Position numbers and translations under genes: made by a program. Positions 14,124-22,679 of a stretch of DNA of 24,407 nucleotides are shown here, piece after piece (within the stretch, counting starts at the first letter, position 1; every line of letters starts with the position of its first letter). Below the pieces are notes generated by a model. It worked only from the letters and a program-made list of their open reading frames with translations. It did no database searches and had not been told where the DNA came from. The DNA is from JAAYZK01 sp964535025. Its GTDB lineage: Bacteria > Planctomycetota > Phycisphaerae > SM23-33 > FEN-1343. The DNA lies in the NCBI GenBank assembly GCA_964535025.1, contig CAZHRW010000089.1, positions 1 through 24,407 on the forward strand, in the 5' to 3' direction.

Positions 14124-15140
14124 TTACCAGCCCAAGGCTTCCTGCTCCGGCGCCAGCCGGTGCGTCTCCCACCAGTGGGGGTCTCGCAAGTATTCCTTGA
14201 TGAGCATCGCGGCGGTCACGCCGTCGGCGGTGGCGGTCGCCAGTTGCATCATCGCACGGGTCCGGCAATCGCCGGCCACGAAGACCCCCGGCGTCGACGT
14301 CCGCAGGAAGACCGGGTCGCACTTGATGTAGCCCAGTTCGTTGATCTCCACGAACCCCTTGAGGAACGCGGTGTTGGGGTTCATCCCCACGAACACGAAC
14401 ACCCCGTCGACCTGGAGCGTCTGGCGGTCCCCGGTGGCGGTGTTGCGGATCACGACGTGGTCGATCGCCGTCCCGTCGTCGGTCGGGATGATCGCCTCGA
14501 GGACGTAGGGCAGGCGGATATCGATATTGTGCCGGTCGGCGTGCTTGTGGAGTTCCTCGACGAGCACGGCCTGGGCGCGGAACTCGGTGCGGCGGTGGAT
14601 CATCGTCGTCCTGGCGGTGAAGCGCGTCGCCAGGTAGATCGTGTCCTCGACGGCCGTGTTGCCCCCCCCGACGGTCAGCACGTGCTTGTCGCGATAGAAG
14701 GCCCCGTCGCAGGTCGCGCAGTAGCTGACCTTGCCCATCTGGCGCATGGCCGCCTCGCCGGGGACGCCCAGTTGGCGATACTCGCTGCCGGGCGCGAGGA
14801 TGAGCGCCCGGGCGCGGTAGGTCGTTTCGCCGTCGTTGGTGGTGATGGTGAAGTTGCCGTCGTCGTCGCGCCGCAGGGCGGTCACATCCTCGCCCGTGCG
14901 CAGGTCGGCGCCGAACGCGCGGGCCTGCTCGGCCATGTGACCAATCAGGTCGGGCCCGCTGACGTGCTCGTAGCCGGGGTAGTTTTCGACGCTCTCGGTG
15001 AGCATGATCTGCCCGCCGGGCAGCCCGTTCTTCTCGAGGATCAGCGTGCGGTAGCGATCCCGCCCCGCGTACAGGGCCGCGGCCAGGCCGGCCGGGCCGG
15101 CGCCGAGGATCGCCACGTCGTAGAGTTCCGTATCCGCCAT
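14124..15140 (-). CDS. trxB: Thioredoxin-disulfide reductase
   Basis: TrxB passes electrons from NADPH through FAD to thioredoxin, keeping cytoplasmic thiols reduced. The 338-residue protein has the FAD-binding GAGPAG (13-18), the redox-active Cys141-Ala-Thr-Cys144 in SYCATCDGAFY, the NADPH-binding GGGNTA (158-163) and the C-terminal FAD motif GVFVAGDCRTRAMMQLATATADG (shown as two parts: GVFVAGDCRT and ATATADG). This is the low-molecular-weight bacterial type. The C-terminus is slightly longer than usual (LRDPHWWETHRLAPEQEALGW). The start is ATG at 15140, with GAGGG upstream. It begins seven bases after the stop codon of a secreted protein gene on the same strand and is probably co-transcribed with it. 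The two converging stop codons at 14121-14126 leave no room for a terminator between genes. Confidence 0.95.
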   Translation of the reverse strand: MADTELYDVAILGAGPAGLAAALYAGRDRYRTLILEKNGLPGGQIMLTESVENYPGYEHVSGPDLIGHMAEQARAFGADLRTGEDVTALRRDDDGNFTITTNDGETTYRARALILAPGSEYRQLGVPGEAAMRQMGKVSYCATCDGAFYRDKHVLTVGGGNTAVEDTIYLATRFTARTTMIHRRTEFRAQAVLVEELHKHADRHNIDIRLPYVLEAIIPTDDGTAIDHVVIRNTATGDRQTLQVDGVFVFVGMNPNTAFLKGFVEINELGYIKCDPVFLRTSTPGVFVAGDCRTRAMMQLATATADGVTAAMLIKEYLRDPHWWETHRLAPEQEALGW

Positions 15141-15147
15141 GATGCCC

Positions 15148-16512
15148 TCAGTGTTGTTGCATCCTGCCGACCCGCGCCAGCAGGTTCAGTGCCTCGGCGA
15201 ACCGCGACCGGATGGCCTGCTCGGTCGTCCGCTGCAGGACCGTCCCGTCCGGGCGCTTGAGCGTCAGGATCCGCCCGGCGTCGTCTATGGCAATTCTAGT
15301 CGGCGGCGCCCCCGGTCCCGCCTGGTCGGTCAACGCAACAGCGTGGAAGGTCTCGCCGCCCAGGGTGATGGTCGCCGCCCCGGTCACCGTCAGCGTTCGC
15401 ATCTCGATCTCGCCCCCGGCGTCATCGTACTGCCCGAAAGCGTACCCCCCGGTCTGCGAGCGGTCCAGCAGGACCGGCGCCACCGAGGCCATCGCCCGGG
15501 GCAGGTAGATGCCCATGGGCACCTTCACCGGCCTGTCGCGGGTCTGACCGGGGCCGATGACCGTCTGGGTGAGCAGCAGGTCGTGCTGCCTGATGCCGAA
15601 CGCGCGGTGGCGGGACTGCTCGTCGGCGCCGTCGAACACGACGCTGAATGATTCCCACTGCTCGAAGGTGCGATCGAAGGAACAGAAGGCGTTCTCCCGC
15701 GCGAACGTGCGACGCTCATCATCGCCCCCCGTGCCGTCCGGCGCGGGGCCCATGACGGCGGTCTCGGTGACGACCCGCAGGCCCTCGGTGCGGTCCTGGC
15801 GGTCCCATTGCCGGCGGATGTGGACGAAGCCGGCCACCTTGCCCGACCGCACGAGCGCGAACCAGTCGTCGCCCGGCGTGAGGGCCGCCCGCAAGGTATC
15901 GGCGTCGAGCTCCTCCAGCAGGGCGCTGCCGCGGGCGAGGTCCCGTTCGAGCTTGGCGCGGGTCGCGGCCGGGTCGAACAGCCGCAGCGTGCCGGCGGCC
16001 GTCTCGGCGGCGGCGGCGACCTCGTCGGCGCGGTCAGTCGGGCCCGTCGCCCGCAGGACGAGGAAGCGGTGATCGTCCAGTTGGACCCACACATCCCGTC
16101 GCGACAGGCCGAACACCGACCCGCCGGCCGTGCCGTCCATGACCACCGCCGGACGGCCGGCCAGGGTGATCTCGCGCAGCGCGGCGGGGTCGGTCTGGAA
16201 GGTCTGCGTCGACCGCAGGTGGTCGGCGAGGCGCGCGGAGAAAGCCGTCAGGTCCGTCACCGGATCGCCGGTCTGGACGTTGAGCTGCACGCTCAGCGTC
16301 ACCGGCGCGCCGCCGCTGTCTTCGCCGAGGACGAACCGGACCAGATCGTCGGCGGCGGGCTGTCGGATCATCGTCGCGCCGGCGGGCGGGCACAGACTGA
16401 AGCCGCGAAGCTCGTCGGTGTACCGCGGGCCCGTCTCGGCCGCGACAGCCCCGGCAACGGGAATCACGAGCGCCAGCGTGCATCCCAGCAGGGTTCTCAC
16501 GGGTATGGTCAT
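15148..16512 (-). CDS. Secreted protein of unknown function
   Basis: A 454-residue protein I do not recognise. The N-terminus, MTIPVRTLLGCTLALVIPV followed by AGAVAA, is a clear Sec-type signal peptide, with cleavage likely after AVAA at about residue 25. The mature part opens with YTDELRGFSLCPPAGATMIR, a pattern seen in exported proteins that begin with a description of a substrate or ligand region, then looks like alternating strands and helices. There is no transmembrane segment after the signal and no lipobox. Only two cysteines are in the mature part that I could see (in FSLCPP and NAFCSF), which might form a disulfide. It is followed by trxB seven bases later. The start is ATG at 16512 with a weak AGG upstream. 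The location is probably periplasmic. Confidence 0.75.
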   Translation of the reverse strand: MTIPVRTLLGCTLALVIPVAGAVAAETGPRYTDELRGFSLCPPAGATMIRQPAADDLVRFVLGEDSGGAPVTLSVQLNVQTGDPVTDLTAFSARLADHLRSTQTFQTDPAALREITLAGRPAVVMDGTAGGSVFGLSRRDVWVQLDDHRFLVLRATGPTDRADEVAAAAETAAGTLRLFDPAATRAKLERDLARGSALLEELDADTLRAALTPGDDWFALVRSGKVAGFVHIRRQWDRQDRTEGLRVVTETAVMGPAPDGTGGDDERRTFARENAFCSFDRTFEQWESFSVVFDGADEQSRHRAFGIRQHDLLLTQTVIGPGQTRDRPVKVPMGIYLPRAMASVAPVLLDRSQTGGYAFGQYDDAGGEIEMRTLTVTGAATITLGGETFHAVALTDQAGPGAPPTRIAIDDAGRILTLKRPDGTVLQRTTEQAIRSRFAEALNLLARVGRMQQH

Positions 16513-16651
16513 GGTGCCTACCTATCACATCCACCGGCGTCGCTCAAGCTCGCACAGCCGAACCGCCGGACGCCGCCTCGGTAAGTACAGTTCGTTTCAC
16601 GGGCCTCGCGGTTCACGCGATTTCGCCCCGGCCTGTTGGATAGCCGGCGCC

Positions 16652-16680
16652 TGGACGCCGCGGCAGCGAACGCCTATACT
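16652..16680 (+). promoter_or_regulatory. Sigma-70-type promoter of the beta-barrel gene
   Basis: TGGACG (16652-16657, four of six -35 matches), a 17-base spacer and TATACT (16675-16680, five of six -10 matches) lie 34 bases before the start codon at 16714. This is one of the best promoter matches in the window. Confidence 0.6.
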
Positions 16681-16713
16681 GCCGGGCGCAATGACTTGCA
16701 GCAGGGAGATATC

Positions 16714-17697
16714 ATGAGCACGAGGCACGCGAGCTGGATGATCCTGGCGGCGGTGGCGATCGCGCCGGCGGCGCACGGACAGGCGTACCTCCAGGGATGG
16801 CTGCGGCCGCAACTGGGCGAGCAGAAGCCGTGGGCGTCGTACGAGGTCGAGGCGCTGTTCAACGAGGAGGTCGCCGACCAGGACGCGGATTTCTCGGCGA
16901 TCCATCACGCATTGGGCTTCTCGGTGCCGCTGGTCCAGGAGACCGACGGCGACGTGTCGGTGATCGGCTACGCCGGCGGCTGGGACCTCGCCACCGACGC
17001 CGTCCTGCCCGACACGGGCGAGGACCTGCCCGAGGCATTGTACGACGTCCAGCTCGGCGGCCAGCTTCGCCGCCGCCTGAGCAACGACTGGATCGGCGGC
17101 GTGCTCCTGACAGTCGGCTCGCCGAGCGACAAGCCGTTCGATTCGTTCGACGAGGTCGCCTTCAACGCCGCCGCCATCCTCCGCTCGCCGGAAGACCGCC
17201 GGGACGGGTGGATCCTCTCGCTGGCGCTGTCCAACCAGACCTCGTTCCTGCCGTACGTCCCGCTGCCCGGGGCCGCCTACTACCTCCAGCGCGACAAGGT
17301 CACGGCCGTGCTCGGCCTGCCGGCCAGCAGCCTGCGCTGGGAGCCGATCGAGGACTGGGCGGTCGACCTGCGCTACATGCTCTTCCACCGGGCCTTTGCG
17401 GAGGTCTCCTGGCATCCGCTCGAACAACTCTTCCTCTTCGGCCAGTTCCGCTGGGACAACGACACTTGGTTCCGCGCCGACCGCGACGACGACGATGACC
17501 GCCTCTTCTTCTATGAAAAACGCGCCGCCGCGGGCCTTCGTTACTACCACAGCCGCCAGGTCGTCTTCGAGCTGTCCGGCGGCTGGGCGTTCGACCGCTT
17601 CTTCTTCGAAGGCGAGGACTACGACGACCGCGACCACAACCGCATCGACATCGCCGACGGCCCCTTCGCCGCCGCCAGCGTGCGGGTGCGATTCTAG
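16714..17697 (+). CDS. Putative outer-membrane beta-barrel protein
   Basis: A 327-residue protein with a signal peptide (MSTRHASWMILAAVAIAPA, then AHGQ, cleavage near residue 24). The rest alternates short polar turns with amphipathic strands rich in aromatic residues (for example DLRYMLFHRAFAEVSWHP and QLFLFGQFRWDNDTWFR), and the protein ends in VRVRF. A C-terminal aromatic residue on a final strand is the usual signal for outer-membrane insertion. The size and layout recall the DUF6268-type outer-membrane barrels, but the family is a guess. A substrate cannot be named. The start is ATG at 16714 with AGGGAG upstream. A longer frame from 16636 would run across the promoter and is rejected. 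The divergent secreted-protein gene shares the 200-base upstream region. Confidence 0.78.
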   Translation: MSTRHASWMILAAVAIAPAAHGQAYLQGWLRPQLGEQKPWASYEVEALFNEEVADQDADFSAIHHALGFSVPLVQETDGDVSVIGYAGGWDLATDAVLPDTGEDLPEALYDVQLGGQLRRRLSNDWIGGVLLTVGSPSDKPFDSFDEVAFNAAAILRSPEDRRDGWILSLALSNQTSFLPYVPLPGAAYYLQRDKVTAVLGLPASSLRWEPIEDWAVDLRYMLFHRAFAEVSWHPLEQLFLFGQFRWDNDTWFRADRDDDDDRLFFYEKRAAAGLRYYHSRQVVFELSGGWAFDRFFFEGEDYDDRDHNRIDIADGPFAAASVRVRF

Positions 17698-17799
17698 ACC
17701 TTCGTTTACCGTGCCGTTCTCGTCGGGACCCTTGCATCTTTCGCGCCGGGCGGATACACCAGTCGCTTCGCCCCGTTGCGGCGATGAATGGAGGTGGTG

Positions 17800-18918
17800 A
17801 TGAATCCACGGGAACGGTTCAACGCATTTGTGCACGGCCGGAGCGTCGACCACGTGCCGGACTTCGAGTTCTGGTTCTGGGACGCGACGCTGCTACGGTG
17901 GGTCGACGAGGGCCTGCCGGAGGAGCTGACGCCGCTGGCGACCTCCAACGACGGCCAGTTGCGGCGCAAGTTGTGCAAGTTCTTTGGCTTCGAGATGATC
18001 GACGGTATCGGGATCAAGACCCGGTTCGTCCGCAACCCCCGCGAGGAGGTTATCGCCGAAAAGGAAGACACCGAGACGGTCCGCACGGAGATCGGCGAGG
18101 AGTTCATCCGGTTCAAGCCCGGCAAGGGCGAGAGCATCCCGACGCACATCAAGCCCGCCGTGACGACGCACGAAGACTGGGAGCGGGTCCGCGACGAGTT
18201 CCTCCCGCTCGATCTCGAGCAGCGCCTGCCGAAGAACTGGGATGAGCGGAAGGACACGTTCAACGGCTGGACCGACAGGATCCTCAACACGCCGCAGATG
18301 GGCTTTTACGGCTTCCTGCGGAACCTGATGGGCGTGGAGGAGATCTCGGTGACCTTCGCCCTCGATCCGGACTGGATCGAGGAGATGATGGACCACCTGC
18401 TGGCGATCTACCTGACCGTCAGCCAGGCGATCGTGGACGCCGGGATCAAACCGGACGTCTCCGGGTGGTGGGAGGACATGTGCTACAATAACGGACCGTT
18501 GATCTCCCCGGCGATGTTCGAGCAGTTCATGGTGCCCCGCTACAAGCAGGTGACCGACTTCTGGCGCTCCCACGGCGTGGACCGGGCGATCCTCGATTCC
18601 GACGGAAACCTCCACAAGCTCGCGCCGCTGTGGTATCAGGCGGGCATCAACATCCTGCTGCCCTGCGAGGCGGCCCACACCGACGTGCTCAAGCTTCGCC
18701 AGGAGAATCCCGCCGATGATTTCTACATGCGCGGCGGCGTGAACAAGCGCGAGCTGGCCAAGGGCCGCGATGCAATCGATGCGGAAATGGAACGCATCAA
18801 GCGAGTGATGGATCTGGGCAACTTCATGCCCCACGTCGATCACCTCGTCCCGCCGGATGTGTCCTACGCCGACTACATGTATTACCGCGAGAAGAAGCAG
18901 AAGCTGCTGGGGAAGTGA
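17800..18918 (+). CDS. Uroporphyrinogen decarboxylase (URO-D) family protein
   Basis: This 372-residue protein belongs to the URO-D superfamily, which covers heme-pathway decarboxylase HemE and many cobamide-dependent methyltransferases. It starts MNPRERFNAFVHGRSVDHVPD, the typical opening of the methyltransferase-like members, and lacks the HemE motif RQAGRxLPEY, so a heme role is unlikely. Other marks are WWEDMCYNNGPLISPAMFEQF and LDSDGNLHKLAPLWYQAGIN followed by ILLPCEAAHTD, with a conserved-looking His and Cys that could hold zinc. No corrinoid protein gene is in the window. ATG at 17800 is preferred over 17788 because GGAGGTGGTG sits right before it. The gene heads a co-directional group with a GH78 enzyme and an MFS transporter, so it probably serves sugar or glycoside breakdown. 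Confidence 0.85.
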   Translation: MNPRERFNAFVHGRSVDHVPDFEFWFWDATLLRWVDEGLPEELTPLATSNDGQLRRKLCKFFGFEMIDGIGIKTRFVRNPREEVIAEKEDTETVRTEIGEEFIRFKPGKGESIPTHIKPAVTTHEDWERVRDEFLPLDLEQRLPKNWDERKDTFNGWTDRILNTPQMGFYGFLRNLMGVEEISVTFALDPDWIEEMMDHLLAIYLTVSQAIVDAGIKPDVSGWWEDMCYNNGPLISPAMFEQFMVPRYKQVTDFWRSHGVDRAILDSDGNLHKLAPLWYQAGINILLPCEAAHTDVLKLRQENPADDFYMRGGVNKRELAKGRDAIDAEMERIKRVMDLGNFMPHVDHLVPPDVSYADYMYYREKKQKLLGK

Positions 18919-18993
18919 GGACGGCAGGCTGTGGGCTTGAGGCTTGAGGCACGGCAACGGCAACGGTGAATGACGGCTGAGCCCCCCCCTTGT

Positions 18994-19058
18994 TTGCTGT
19001 TTTTCCGTGTTGCCGTTTCGCGTTTGTTTCGTGCTTGGCATTTCGAGTTGTCGGATTT
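18994..19058 (+). repeat. AT-rich dispersed intergenic repeat, copy 2
   Basis: A 65-base T-rich block related to copy 1 at 3965-4029, sharing the same first ten and last seven bases and a 19-of-20 match in the core (19012-19031). The rest of the 166-base gap has no gene. The copy ends about 26 bases before the GH78 start codon and has the same orientation to it as copy 1 has to murD. Confidence 0.7.
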
Positions 19059-19084
19059 CCCGGCGCCGCCGGGCAGGAGACACT

Positions 19085-21484
19085 ATGGGTACGCCGACTG
19101 ACGCCGTGATCCTGACCCACCCCGTCGATGAGGTCGCGATCGCCGGCCACTGGATCTGGGACCGCTTCAGCGAGGGGCCGCCGGAGGACCTGGTCAACTG
19201 CCTGTTCCGCCGGCGGTTCGACGCGGCGGCGCTGGGCGAGGCCCCGACGCTGCGGATCTCGGCCGACAGCCGCTACAAGGCGTACCTCAACGGCGAGCTG
19301 ATCAGCCGCGGGCCCTGCCGGGGCACGCTGGAGTATTACAACTACGAAACCGTCGACCTCGCCGGACGCCTGCGCCCCGGCGAAAACGTCCTGGCCGTCG
19401 AGGTCCGCTGGTACGGCAAACACTTCCCGCAGGCGGAGATCCACCGCATGCCGGGGCTGTGGGCCATGCTCGGCAATGCGAGCCGCGAGGATGTGATCGT
19501 CACCGACGAGGCATGGAAGATCTTCCCCGCCGACGCCTATTCGCCCGACCCGATCCCCGCGCCGCAGCCGCTCAGTTCGTATTGCGTGGTCGACCCCTGC
19601 GAGGATGTCGACCTGCGCCGCCTGCCGCTCGGCTGGACGCGGCCGGACTTCGACGACGCCTCGTGGGCCCGGGCCGCGAAAACCACGCCCGCCTACGGGC
19701 GCTATCAAACGCTCAAGCATACCCATTGGTACCACGAACTGGCCGGGCGGAGGATCCCGCCGCTGGAGGAGACGCCCTTTGCGCCGGCCGGCGGCCTGGA
19801 ACAGGGACGCATCACGCTCAGCAGCGATCCGCACCGGGTCCGCTCGATCGAGGGCGAGTTGCACGCGGCCGACGGGCCCGTCGCGGCGTTCTGGGCCGAT
19901 CCGCCCGAGCCGCTGACGTTCGACGAGCCGGGCACGCATTACGTGATCGTCAACATGGGCGAGCTGATGACCGGCTATCCGCACCTGACGATCGACGCAC
20001 CCAGCGGGACGCTGGTGGAGTACCGTTACAGCGAAGCGCTCAGCCGCGACCTGGTCAAGGGCGTCCGGGACGACCCGGCCGCCGGGACGGTGGAGGGGTA
20101 TTTCGACCTGTTCACCACCCGCGCCGGGGAGGTGACGCTCACGCCGTTCGTGTGGCGGACGTTCCGCTTCCTGCGGATCGCCGTCCACCATCCCGACGGG
20201 CCGGCGACGCTGAAGCACCTGGCGGTCGACTACACCGCCTACCCGTTCCGGCAGGCGGCGACGTTCGACTCGCCCGACCCGCTGCACAAGCCGCTGTGGG
20301 ACATCAGCTGGCGGACCGCCCGCCTGTGCGCCCACGAGCACTACGAGGACTGCCCGTTCTACGAGCAGCTCCAGTACGTCGGCGACACGCGGCTGCAGGC
20401 GCTGATCAGCTACATGATCGCCGGGGACTTCCGCCTCGCCCGCCAGGCGCTGCGCCAGTGGGCCGACACGCGGCGGCCTGACGGGATCACCAAGAGCCGC
20501 ACGCCCTCCAACGCGGCCCAGTTGCAGATCATCCCGCAGTTCTCGCTGATCTGGATCCACTTCGTCGAGGACTTCTACCGCTACAGCGGGGACGCCGCCT
20601 TCCTGGCGGAGCTGTTCGACGGCGTGGAAGACGTGTTGAAATGGTTCGACCGGTTCGCCGTCGACGACGTCTGCGAGAACGTGCCCTACTGGGTGTTCAC
20701 CGACTGGAGCTACCCGCGGGCGCGCCGCTGGTGCGGGTCGATGGGCGAGCTGAACCTGCAGCGGATCGGCGCCCTGCAGGCGGCGTCCCGCCTGGCCGAC
20801 GCGATCGGCGAAACGAAACGCGCAACCGGCTACCGCCGCAAGGCCCGTCGGACGGCCAAGGCGGTCCGCGAGGCGTACTACCACAGGCAAGCGGGCCTGT
20901 TTGCCGACGAGCGGGACGGGACGCTGATCGGCGAACATCCCAGCCTGCTGGCGATCCTCTACGGCGTGGTCACCGGCCGCCGGGCGGCGGCGCTGCTCCG
21001 CCGCATCGAGAAACGCGAGGACCTGGCACGGACGACGATCTATTACAGCTACTACACCTTCCGCGCCTACGAGGCGCTCGGCCGCTGGGCCGACGCCTAC
21101 CGGCTGCGGCAGTACCTCTGGCGAGAGCAACTCGCCCTGCACGCGACGACCTGGTTCGAAAAAGGCCCCCAAAGCCGCAGCGACTGCCATGCGTGGGGCG
21201 CGTGGATCATGACCGAACTGCTGACCGGCCTGCTGGGCGTCCAGCCGGCCGCGCCGGGCTTCGCGCGCGTGCGGGTGACGCCCCACCCGCTGGGTCTGCC
21301 GTGGGCCCGCGGGTCGATGCCCACGGTTCGCGGCACGATCGCCGCCGCCTTCGAGCGCGACGGCGACGCCGTCCGCTACACGATCACCCTCCCGCCCGGC
21401 GTGGACGGCACGCTCGTCGCCCCCGACGGCGCCGAGCACGCGCTGACCGATGGTGAAAACACAGTGACCTTCACGGACGGCTGA
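19085..21484 (+). CDS. GH78-type alpha-L-rhamnosidase-like protein
   Basis: A 799-residue protein with the layout of family 78 glycoside hydrolases: N-terminal beta-sandwich domains (about 1-340, including a galactose-binding-like region near YKAYLNGELISRGPCRG), a catalytic (alpha/alpha)6 barrel (about 390-690) and a C-terminal beta domain (about 700-799). The barrel opens with EDCPFYEQLQYVGDTRLQ (about 420-437), matching the family signature that holds the catalytic acid and nearby acidic residues. DCHAWGAWI near residue 700 is another conserved site. GH78 members release terminal alpha-L-rhamnose, but specificity here is inferred. No signal peptide is visible, so it probably works on imported oligosaccharides in the cytoplasm. 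The start is ATG at 19085 with AGGAGA five bases upstream. The MFS gene follows after 13 bases. Confidence 0.85.
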   Translation: MGTPTDAVILTHPVDEVAIAGHWIWDRFSEGPPEDLVNCLFRRRFDAAALGEAPTLRISADSRYKAYLNGELISRGPCRGTLEYYNYETVDLAGRLRPGENVLAVEVRWYGKHFPQAEIHRMPGLWAMLGNASREDVIVTDEAWKIFPADAYSPDPIPAPQPLSSYCVVDPCEDVDLRRLPLGWTRPDFDDASWARAAKTTPAYGRYQTLKHTHWYHELAGRRIPPLEETPFAPAGGLEQGRITLSSDPHRVRSIEGELHAADGPVAAFWADPPEPLTFDEPGTHYVIVNMGELMTGYPHLTIDAPSGTLVEYRYSEALSRDLVKGVRDDPAAGTVEGYFDLFTTRAGEVTLTPFVWRTFRFLRIAVHHPDGPATLKHLAVDYTAYPFRQAATFDSPDPLHKPLWDISWRTARLCAHEHYEDCPFYEQLQYVGDTRLQALISYMIAGDFRLARQALRQWADTRRPDGITKSRTPSNAAQLQIIPQFSLIWIHFVEDFYRYSGDAAFLAELFDGVEDVLKWFDRFAVDDVCENVPYWVFTDWSYPRARRWCGSMGELNLQRIGALQAASRLADAIGETKRATGYRRKARRTAKAVREAYYHRQAGLFADERDGTLIGEHPSLLAILYGVVTGRRAAALLRRIEKREDLARTTIYYSYYTFRAYEALGRWADAYRLRQYLWREQLALHATTWFEKGPQSRSDCHAWGAWIMTELLTGLLGVQPAAPGFARVRVTPHPLGLPWARGSMPTVRGTIAAAFERDGDAVRYTITLPPGVDGTLVAPDGAEHALTDGENTVTFTDG

Positions 21485-21497
21485 GCGGCGGACCACG

Positions 21498-22670
21498 ATG
21501 GCCAAGCTGCTGATCTACCTGTTTCCGCTGCTGATCGACATGGCCCTGGGCGGCGCGTGGTACATCTGCACCACGCGGCGGGCCCAGGTGCCCGGCGCAA
21601 CGGCGAGCGGCCCGGCGTTCCTGATGACGCTGTGGGCGCTGACCTACATGGTCGTCTGTCGTCCAATCGGATACGTCGTCACGCCCCGCAACGCCGCGAC
21701 GCTGCTGATGGTCGGCGGCCTGAGCGTCTCGGCCGTGGCAGCGGGGTTCATCTGGATCCCCGGCGTCGGGCACATGGGATGGCTGTTGATGCTGCAGGCC
21801 GTCGCGGTGGCGCTGTTCTTCGTGCCCTTCCAGGTGTTCATGAAGCAGGTGGGCGCCGACGGCGACTCGGGGATCATCCGCCCGACGGCCCTGTACACGG
21901 CCTCGTGGAGCCTGGGGCTGGCGTCGGGGCCGTTCGTGGGGGCGCTGCTTTGGAAATACCTCGACTGGTCGTGGGCGTACGGGGTCAACATCGCCGTCGG
22001 CCTGCTGACCGTCGCCGGCATCGCCCTGCTGCGCCGCCATGCCGAACGCCCGGCCGCGGAGGTCGTCGCGCTCGGCGGTGCGCCTCTGCCCGCCGACCGC
22101 TACCGCGGACTGCCCGACCTGGCCTGGCTGGCGTGGCTGGGCTCGGGGGCCGGGTTCGTGGGCGTCACGCTGATCCGCGCCCTGCTGCCGACGGTGACCG
22201 AGAGCCACAAGATCTCCGAGACCCACCTGGGGATGATGCTCGCCACGCTGCAGGTGACCCACTCGATCGTGGCGGTGGGCCTGCTGAGGAGCCGATGGTG
22301 GATGTACCGCCCCCGTGGGGTGCTGAGTTTCGCCGCCTTCGGCATCGCGGGGTTGGCCCTGTTCGCGACGGCCGAGCACGCGGCGGCGTTCTACGCGGCG
22401 GCGGCGTGCTTCGGCGTGTACTCGGCGGGGTTCTGCTTCTACTTCGTCTTCCACGCCCTGGTCCACCCGTCCAAGAGCGCCACGTACGTCTCGGTCAACG
22501 AAGCCGTCGTCGGCCTCACCTCCATCATCGGCCCCCTCGCCGGCGGTTGGATCGCCGACGCGACCGCGCTGGCGGTGCCTTTCTGGATCGCCGCGGCCCT
22601 CGTGGCGGGGGCCGTGGTGCTGCAGGTGGTGGTGCATGGCCGTCATCGCCCTGCGGTGGCGGGGCTGTAG
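21498..22670 (+). CDS. MFS-type transporter
   Basis: A 390-residue, very hydrophobic protein with about 12 membrane segments and a central charged loop (about 175-200, LLRRHAERPAAEVVALGG), as in the major facilitator superfamily. The N-terminal half includes LFFVPFQVFMKQVGADGDSG and the C-terminal half includes GFCFYFVFHALVHPSKSATY and NEAVVGLTSIIGPLAGGWIADA, the latter matching a typical MFS helix. Sequence alone does not give the substrate. Position 13 bases after the GH78 gene suggests uptake or export of the sugars handled by that enzyme. The start, ATG at 21498, has a weak GGCGG upstream, so translational coupling to GH78 is likely. Its stop is 9 bases from the stop of the converging peptidase gene, with no terminator visible. 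Confidence 0.82.
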   Translation: MAKLLIYLFPLLIDMALGGAWYICTTRRAQVPGATASGPAFLMTLWALTYMVVCRPIGYVVTPRNAATLLMVGGLSVSAVAAGFIWIPGVGHMGWLLMLQAVAVALFFVPFQVFMKQVGADGDSGIIRPTALYTASWSLGLASGPFVGALLWKYLDWSWAYGVNIAVGLLTVAGIALLRRHAERPAAEVVALGGAPLPADRYRGLPDLAWLAWLGSGAGFVGVTLIRALLPTVTESHKISETHLGMMLATLQVTHSIVAVGLLRSRWWMYRPRGVLSFAAFGIAGLALFATAEHAAAFYAAAACFGVYSAGFCFYFVFHALVHPSKSATYVSVNEAVVGLTSIIGPLAGGWIADATALAVPFWIAAALVAGAVVLQVVVHGRHRPAVAGL

Positions 22671-22679
22671 GCCGTCACC

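Noticed and set aside
18824..21505. Very long open frame (893 codons) on the minus strand opposite the GH78 gene
   Set aside because: It is the antisense shadow of a GC-rich gene: rich in Arg, Pro, Gly and Ala, with no known domain, and the plus-strand gene has clear GH78 motifs and a ribosome site.
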